Program-made: the position numbers and the translations under genes
Assembly (NCBI GenBank): GCA_002490315.1
Contig: DLKG01000056.1
Span: 1 to 11,360, forward strand
Reading direction: 5' to 3'
Origin: Prevotella sp. UBA7594
GTDB lineage: Bacteria > Bacteroidota > Bacteroidia > Bacteroidales > Bacteroidaceae
DNA: 11,360 nucleotides
Part shown: positions 7,112 through 11,360 of the stretch, piece after piece
Position numbering within the stretch: the stretch's first letter is position 1
Layout: every line of letters begins with the position of its first letter
Notes under the pieces: generated by a model
Seen by the model: the letters and a program-made list of their open reading frames with translations, nothing else
The model's database searches: none
Told to the model about the DNA's origin: nothing

Positions 7112-7227
7112 TTGGGAGAGGAGGCGCCTTAACTGGGAGAGGCCCCCCCGCCCCCGACAACAACTGCAAAGGGAGGCTCTACATATACACTTATCGATCG
7201 GGGGCGAGGGCGCCCCCTCTCCCAGTT
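7110..7227. repeat. REPIN-like inverted pair between the regulator and kinase genes
   Basis: A truncated plus copy (7110-7129) begins at the regulator's stop codon. It is followed by a 97-bp inverted pair: left arm 7131-7158 (plus, with a small internal deletion in the stem) and right arm 7197-7227 (minus, nearly intact). The interior (AACAACTGCAAAGGGAGG, then ATATACA and TCGATCGGG) resembles the interior of the 97-bp pair at 6347-6443. The complementarity extends outward beyond the arms (GCGCCTTAACTGGG on the left against CCCAGTTAAGGAGCGCC on the right). A transcript running from regulator to kinase could fold into a long hairpin here. The remaining 47 bp to the kinase start show no further signal. 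Confidence 0.87.
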
Positions 7228-7274
7228 AAGGAGCGCCCCGCCCAGTGTTGTAACAAACGACAAAACATCAATTC

Positions 7275-8225
7275 ATGACATTATATATATTAGCAACCAT
7301 CATAATGGCATCGCACATCACTCCCCTATCCTACGGAGAAGTGATAGCCGCCCTTGTAGGCGTGGGAGTGGGAATCATGCTATGCCTCTTCTGGCTCTAC
7401 CGCCGTCAGCGGCTACTCTCCATGCGCGTGAAGCTTATGCGCGAAGCGCTGCACAACCGCGACTTCACCTTCCGCTTGCCCACCGACAGCCGTTTGCCCG
7501 GAGAGCGCGACCTGCAATCTGCGCTCAACGACATGAGCAGCGAGATTAACCATCTGCTTGCACGCAACGAAGTGGAGTCGTGGCAACGGCTCACGCGCGT
7601 TCTGACACACGAGATAATGAACGCCATCGCCCCCATATCAAGCATCACGCAAGCCTACATCGCCAGTCCGCTCGTAAAGGGCACACCGCTTGAGGAAGGC
7701 ATGCAAGCCATACACGACACCACACGCAGCCTTCAAACCTTCGTCGACAACTACCGCAAACTTACACTGCTGCAACCAACCAATATCCAACCAGTTGACC
7801 TTACCCGTCTTATCGAAAGCATGAAAACACTCTACCCCAATGTAGAGTGGCATACAAGTGAGCAAGGAAACAACGCCAATCGCGCACATAACATCATCGT
7901 CAACGCCGATGCCGGAATGTTCCGCCAAGTGGCCGTCAACATCATAAAGAACGCCATTGAAGCCGGGGCACACCACATCGACGTGCGTACCAATACCATG
8001 AATGGATGCACACATCTGCTCATCAGCAACGATGCACCACCCATTTCCCCTGAGGTGGCACGCGAGATATTCATCCCCTTCTTCACCACCAAGACCACTG
8101 GCTCTGGCATCGGACTCCCTCTCGCCCGACAGATGATGATGGCGCAGGACGGCGAATTATGGCTCGCCGACAAACCGGTGGCTGGCTATCACACTACGTT
8201 TGTTGTGGCGTTCAAAAGAAACTGA
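7275..8225 (+). CDS. Sensor histidine kinase, short, single TM anchor
   Basis: Partner kinase of the upstream response regulator; autophosphorylates and passes the phosphate to Asp57. The 316 residues contain one clear transmembrane segment (about 22-41) and a HAMP-like or linker region (42-100). The H-box is RVLTHEIMNAIAPI with phospho-acceptor His112; the N-box is VNIIKNAIEAG with Asn226. A G1-like SNDAPPI (251-257), the F-box FIPFFTTK (266-273) and G2 GSGIGL (276-281) follow. The H-box belongs to the NtrB/NtrY-like group common beside NtrC-type regulators in Bacteroidetes. There is no periplasmic or PAS sensor domain. The usual Asp-Asn-Gly of G1 is Asn-Asp-Ala here. The gene lies 163 bp after the regulator, probably co-transcribed, with a REPIN-like pair between them. 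ATG 7275 was taken; ATG 7305 is possible. Confidence 0.92.
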   Translation: MTLYILATIIMASHITPLSYGEVIAALVGVGVGIMLCLFWLYRRQRLLSMRVKLMREALHNRDFTFRLPTDSRLPGERDLQSALNDMSSEINHLLARNEVESWQRLTRVLTHEIMNAIAPISSITQAYIASPLVKGTPLEEGMQAIHDTTRSLQTFVDNYRKLTLLQPTNIQPVDLTRLIESMKTLYPNVEWHTSEQGNNANRAHNIIVNADAGMFRQVAVNIIKNAIEAGAHHIDVRTNTMNGCTHLLISNDAPPISPEVAREIFIPFFTTKTTGSGIGLPLARQMMMAQDGELWLADKPVAGYHTTFVVAFKRN

Positions 8226-8241
8226 TTAAAAGAAACTAATT
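8214..8241 (+). repeat. 14-bp tandem duplication at the kinase stop codon
   Basis: AAAAGAAACTGATT (8214-8227) is followed at once by AAAAGAAACTAATT (8228-8241), one mismatch. The first copy encodes the last residues and the TGA stop of the kinase; the second is non-coding. Probably a slippage duplication without function. Confidence 0.6.
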
Positions 8242-8294
8242 AATGAAAAAAGGTTTTTAAATGTAATACTCTCTTTAATAACAGAATAAATGAG

Positions 8295-8302
8295 TAATTT
8301 TG
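8295..8302 (+). promoter_or_regulatory. -7 box of the antiporter gene
   Basis: TAATTTTG matches the TAnnTTTG consensus. The nearest -33-like sequence is TTTA at 8274-8277, 17 bp upstream, which is weak in both sequence and spacing. A start near 8308 would give a leader of about 20 nt before the ATG at 8328. The gene therefore probably has its own promoter, separate from the kinase. Confidence 0.55.
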
Positions 8303-8327
8303 CCGCTCACAAGATTATTTATATTAT

Positions 8328-9953
8328 ATGGACTTTAATTTCATAGGAACCATTTGGTCGCTTCTTCCTCCTGTTGTCGCCATTGCGTTGGCATTGAAGA
8401 CCAAGGAGGTATATTCATCACTGTTCATCGGAATTGTGCTCGGTGCTGTACTCTATTGCATATCGATGGGCACCGGCTTCGAGGGATTTCTCACACATCT
8501 GCTTAACGACACTGTAGGCACGGGAGCTGACGCCAAGTCGTACGGACTCATCCATTGCCTCTCCGACTCATGGAACGTTGGAATCCTCGTGTTTCTCGTA
8601 GTCCTCGGCTCCATAGTGTCGCTGATGAACAAAGCGGGTGGCTCTGCCGCATTCGGCCGATGGGCAGCAAGACACATAAAGTCGAAGATTGGCGCACAGC
8701 TTGCAACCATCATCCTCGGCATTCTTATTTTCATCGACGACTATTTCAATTGCCTTACGGTGGGTTCCGTAATGCGACCCATAACCATGCGCTATGGCGT
8801 AACAAAGGAGAAGCTTGCCTATCTCATCGACTCCACGGCAGCCCCAGTGTGCATCATATCGCCCATATCAAGCTGGGCGGCTGCCGTCTCGGGCTTCGTT
8901 TCAAGTGGGGAGAATGGTCTGGCATTGTTCTGCCGTGCCATACCTTTCAATTTCTACGCCTTCTTCACAATCATTTTCATGTTCATGATAGTGATTAGCG
9001 GCTTCGACTTCAAGGCAATGAGCAAATACGACGCAAGACTAAGAGAATGGTACGAACGCAACGGGATGCAGCTCGACGAGGTCAGCGACACAAAACTGCA
9101 CATTGTGGAACATGGCGTCGGCGCTAAGGCTAAAGAAAAGAGTGCAGACAAAGCAAAAGGTTCGGTTGCCGACCTCGTGGTGCCTATCCTTATGCTCATC
9201 ATCTTCTGCATGGCAGGTATGCTCTACTCGGGAGGATTCTTCGACGCTACAAACGCCTACTATCATGACTTCATCAATGCATTTGCAGCAAGCAACGCTT
9301 CTGTTGGACTGGTGATAGGCTCTCTTGCATCGCTCATCTTCACCATAGCAATGTTCGTGGCAAGACGCACGCTTAAGTTCGACGACGCCATGAGCTGTCT
9401 GATAAAGGGTTTTGAGGCTATGGTACCGGCAATTCTTATTCTCACACTTGCCTGGACACTCAAAAGCATGACCGACTCCCTTGGAGCCGCCCAATACGTG
9501 TCGGGGGTCGTGGCAAGCAGCGCCGCTGGTCTGCAAATGCTTCTACCTGCCATCGTATTCATCGTGGCTGCACTTCTTGCTTTTGCCACAGGCACCTCAT
9601 GGGGCACTTTCGGCATCTTGATACCGATATGTATTGCCGTGTTCCCGCCTGCAGCTCCATTGCGCATCATTTCCATCTCGGCATGTATGGCAGGCGCTGT
9701 ATGCGGCGACCACGTGTCACCCATCTCCGACACAACCATCATGGCATCTGCCGGAGCGGAATGTAAACACGTCCACCATGTCTCCTCACAGCTTCCTTAC
9801 GCCGTCACCGTGGCGTGCATCTCATGCCTTACTTTCGCCGTGGCAGGATTCACGCAACAACTGGGTATGCTCACGAGCTGCATAGTGTCGTGGATATTCG
9901 GATTGGCTATGCTCTTCGCAGCCACAACAATAATGAAGAAGAGAAGACACTAA
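8328..9953 (+). CDS. nhaC: NhaC-family Na+/H+ antiporter
   Basis: Inner-membrane antiporter expected to exchange cytoplasmic Na+ for external H+, serving sodium and pH homeostasis. The 541-residue product is largely hydrophobic, with about 11-13 membrane segments. It carries sequences typical of NhaC-type carriers: ILIFIDDYFNCLTVGSVMRP (132-151) with paired Asp137/Asp138, DSTAAPVCIISPISSWAA (168-185), TGTSWGTFGILIPI (421-434) and CGDHVSPISDTT (459-470) with Asp461. A charged cytoplasmic loop (about 228-282) splits the two halves. The length is somewhat above the usual 450-500 residues but falls within the range of Bacteroidetes members. The gene has its own -7 box and ends head-on against the acyltransferase gene with no gap. 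The related ArcD-type or Mleu-type (malate/lactate) carriers are the main alternatives for the substrate. Confidence 0.88.
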   Translation: MDFNFIGTIWSLLPPVVAIALALKTKEVYSSLFIGIVLGAVLYCISMGTGFEGFLTHLLNDTVGTGADAKSYGLIHCLSDSWNVGILVFLVVLGSIVSLMNKAGGSAAFGRWAARHIKSKIGAQLATIILGILIFIDDYFNCLTVGSVMRPITMRYGVTKEKLAYLIDSTAAPVCIISPISSWAAAVSGFVSSGENGLALFCRAIPFNFYAFFTIIFMFMIVISGFDFKAMSKYDARLREWYERNGMQLDEVSDTKLHIVEHGVGAKAKEKSADKAKGSVADLVVPILMLIIFCMAGMLYSGGFFDATNAYYHDFINAFAASNASVGLVIGSLASLIFTIAMFVARRTLKFDDAMSCLIKGFEAMVPAILILTLAWTLKSMTDSLGAAQYVSGVVASSAAGLQMLLPAIVFIVAALLAFATGTSWGTFGILIPICIAVFPPAAPLRIISISACMAGAVCGDHVSPISDTTIMASAGAECKHVHHVSSQLPYAVTVACISCLTFAVAGFTQQLGMLTSCIVSWIFGLAMLFAATTIMKKRRH

Positions 9954-11036
9954 TCATATCTTTACTACAATGTGCCTTTTATAGAGCACCCAAGCGACAA
10001 ATCCAACCAACGCCACGACTGTTGCGGCAAAACAGAAGGAGGCGAGTTGGTTGTCGCCAACCATACTTGCCCACAAGCTGTAATAACACTCTTGTAGTGT
10101 TCCGCCCGGTAACTTTATGGAGTAAAGACCTATATCAACAAGTTCTCCAAGCACATAGCAGAAGAGCGGGTTGACACCAAATACAAGGAAAAAAGTATTG
10201 CCATTTGAAATGTCCTTCAGATCAATTATGAAGGCAAGCGACGCGAAGCATAGCAGTGAGTAGCCACAAGTGACGAGCACATAAGTGGAAGACCATACTT
10301 TCTTGTTTATCGGGCACACATCACTAAATAACATTCCGACAATAAGCATCACGGTCCCAAAGAAAAACATACTCAACACCTTGTCGCGTGTATCAGATTG
10401 CCGCAATACCAACTTTCCAACACAAAAGCCTATCATCACATGCGCTACACTCGGCAGTGTGCTAAGTATTCCTTCCGGGTCAAGCCCGTTGTCTACATAC
10501 ATATGGGACAGTCCCAACACCCGCTGGTCTACCACAGCCAACACCGAACTACCATCCATGGCATATCCTTTTAGAATGGAAAGCATGGCAGCATAAAAAA
10601 ATAATATCGTAACAATGAGTGGCACAAACACACGATGTGGCACGGAGAGAGCCAACACCGACACAATGAGATAACACAAAGCGAACCTCTGCAACACTCC
10701 CATTATGCGTAGATTAGACAAAGAAGGCATTCCTGCAGCAAGCCAGTTGAGAAGTAAGCCTATCATAAACAGAACAATAGTTCGCTTCACTATTTTATAA
10801 AACACTTCTTTCGTAAACTTAAATGCTGTCTTTTTCATGGAGATACACGTTGTAATCCCCATTATGAATAGGAAGCAAGGAAACACCATGTCTGTCAAGG
10901 TCAACCCATTCCAGACGGAATGTGACAACTGGGGGTAGATGTGTTCCCATGAGCCAGGACTGTTGACTGTTACCATGAGCATAATAGTCAATCCCCGCAA
11001 CACATCCAGAGAAACTAAACGTTTGCTTTTTGCCAT
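9954..11036 (-). CDS. HGSNAT/DUF5009-type membrane acyltransferase
   Basis: Multi-pass inner-membrane protein of 360 residues related to heparan-alpha-glucosaminide N-acetyltransferase (and NagX/YeiB-like proteins). This group transfers acetyl groups across the membrane to amino sugars. Family sequences seen are LDVLRGLTI (10-18), LSHSVWNGLTLTDMVFPCF (37-55) with the conserved His39, FIMG (57-60) and RIMGVLQRFALCY (110-122). About ten hydrophobic segments follow. The start at 11036 puts LDVLRG ten residues in, as in homologues. By eye the codons are more A/T-rich than those of the efflux operon, so base composition may differ. The gene is alone on its strand between the antiporter and the rRNA operon, and no glycan-degradation genes are nearby. 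The substrate (glucosamine, peptidoglycan or host glycan sugar) is not shown by the sequence. Confidence 0.87.
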   Translation of the reverse strand: MAKSKRLVSLDVLRGLTIMLMVTVNSPGSWEHIYPQLSHSVWNGLTLTDMVFPCFLFIMGITTCISMKKTAFKFTKEVFYKIVKRTIVLFMIGLLLNWLAAGMPSLSNLRIMGVLQRFALCYLIVSVLALSVPHRVFVPLIVTILFFYAAMLSILKGYAMDGSSVLAVVDQRVLGLSHMYVDNGLDPEGILSTLPSVAHVMIGFCVGKLVLRQSDTRDKVLSMFFFGTVMLIVGMLFSDVCPINKKVWSSTYVLVTCGYSLLCFASLAFIIDLKDISNGNTFFLVFGVNPLFCYVLGELVDIGLYSIKLPGGTLQECYYSLWASMVGDNQLASFCFAATVVALVGFVAWVLYKRHIVVKI

Positions 11037-11077
11037 TGTATTAATAATAAGGTTTTAATTATTAGTTGCAAGTTATG

Positions 11078-11085
11078 CAAAATTA
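11078..11085 (-). promoter_or_regulatory. -7 box of the acyltransferase gene
   Basis: TAATTTTG on the minus strand matches TAnnTTTG. An A/T tract lies directly upstream (11084-11094), but no TTTG is found at the -33 distance. The leader would be about 35 nt. Confidence 0.5.
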
Positions 11086-11168
11086 AAAAAAAAATCTCAG
11101 ACATCGGACTATCCCCAAATATTATTGACGGATTTGTCCTTATTTGTATCATCATTATAAAAACAAGC

Positions 11169-11280
11169 CTTCATGTCAAAAAGAACATGTCTTCATGTCT
11201 TCATGTCAATAAAATCTTGTCTTCATGTCAAAAAATCATGTCTTCATGTCTTCATGTCAAAAAATCATGTTTTCATGTCC
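11169..11280. repeat. CTTCATGT-based tandem array with a higher-order unit
   Basis: Four 21-22-bp units start CTTCATGTCAA and end in CATGT (CTTGT in the second): 11169-11190, 11199-11220, 11221-11241 and 11250-11270. Extra CTTCATGT octamers at 11191-11198 and 11242-11249 separate units 1/2 and units 3/4. The pattern is therefore unit-octamer-unit twice (52 and 50 bp), followed by a degenerate TTTCATGTCC. The array lies just past the terminator of the rRNA operon and upstream of the acyltransferase promoter. No reading frame runs through it. The rest of the 11037-11168 gap holds only the -7 box and AT-rich sequence. Confidence 0.85.
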
Positions 11281-11286
11281 AAACAC

Positions 11287-11324
11287 AAAAAAAGGTCTCC
11301 AAAGTCGTTAGACCTTGAAGACCT
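11287..11324 (-). terminator. Intrinsic terminator of the rRNA operon
   Basis: Read on the minus strand, a 14-bp stem (arms 11324-11311 and 11306-11293) with a 4-nt UAAC loop is followed by a U-run (11287-11293). Two stem positions are G-U pairs in minus-strand RNA but would be A-C mismatches in plus-strand RNA, which fixes the direction. It lies about 11 nt after the 5S rRNA 3' end. Confidence 0.88.
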
Positions 11325-11335
11325 CAAGTAAAGAA

Positions 11336-11360
11336 GGCAGCCACCTACTCTCCCGCATTG
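11336..11360 (-). rRNA. rrf: 5S ribosomal RNA, 3' end (partial)
   Basis: The minus strand reads CAATGCGGGAGAGTAGGTGG and then CTGCC, the conserved 3' end of Bacteroidales 5S rRNA (loop E/helix IV region and the closing strand of helix I). Only about 25 of the roughly 110-120 nt lie in the window; the rest, and presumably the 23S and 16S genes, continue beyond the right edge. The strong terminator just downstream supports the call. Confidence 0.8.

Noticed and set aside
8240..8262. Terminator after the kinase gene (A-run then T-run)
   Set aside because: The A6-GG-T5 sequence would leave a 2-nt loop and a weak A-U stem; not a credible intrinsic terminator.
11169..11280. CRISPR array next to the rRNA operon
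   Set aside because: The units are contiguous with no unique spacers; this is a simple tandem repeat.

Overview
The window looks like a chromosomal segment of a Bacteroidales bacterium, most likely Prevotella-like (inference). The evidence is three good TAnnTTTG -7 boxes of the Bacteroidetes primary sigma factor plus one more inside a candidate promoter, A-rich regions rather than Shine-Dalgarno sequences before the genes, an FtsX-type permease of the long Bacteroidetes form, and a 5S rRNA 3' end of Bacteroidales type at the right edge. No genus can be fixed from the sequence alone.

Layout. On the minus strand, positions 6092 down to 121 hold a four-gene export operon: a TolC-type outer-membrane channel, an HlyD/MacA-type periplasmic adaptor, a LolD/MacB-type ABC ATPase and a 787-residue FtsX/MacB-type permease. 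Together they can form a complete tripartite efflux or export pump across both membranes. Diverging from it on the plus strand (6578-8225) is a two-component pair: a short receiver plus Fis-HTH response regulator without the AAA+ domain, and a short one-transmembrane histidine kinase. The pair probably controls the pump. A perfect 9-3-9 palindrome upstream of the tolC-like promoter is the best candidate operator. Next come an NhaC-family Na+/H+ antiporter (plus, 8328-9953) and, convergent with directly abutting stop codons, an HGSNAT/DUF5009-type membrane acyltransferase (minus, 9954-11036). The right edge holds the 3' end of a 5S rRNA gene on the minus strand, its strong intrinsic terminator, and a CTTCATGT-based tandem repeat array.

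The most unusual content is non-coding. A family of about 31-bp GC-rich hairpin elements occurs in at least 13 copies, confined to the ends of the window's efflux and two-component genes. Each copy starts TAACTGGGAG, followed by a GGGGGCG/CGCCCCC stem. The copies lie in both orientations, and two 97-bp inverted pairs share internal sequence. This is the architecture of REP/REPIN elements (a GGAG foot plus a hairpin, in inverted doublets) mobilised by REP-associated tyrosine transposases. Two genes (the TolC-like protein and the response regulator) take their TAA stop codon from the first bases of an element, and the permease 3' end has been tandemly duplicated together with one. Two other, unrelated tandem arrays are present: five 22-bp dyad units between the adaptor and ATPase genes, and the array beside the rRNA operon. 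No CRISPR array, phage gene or transposase gene is visible.
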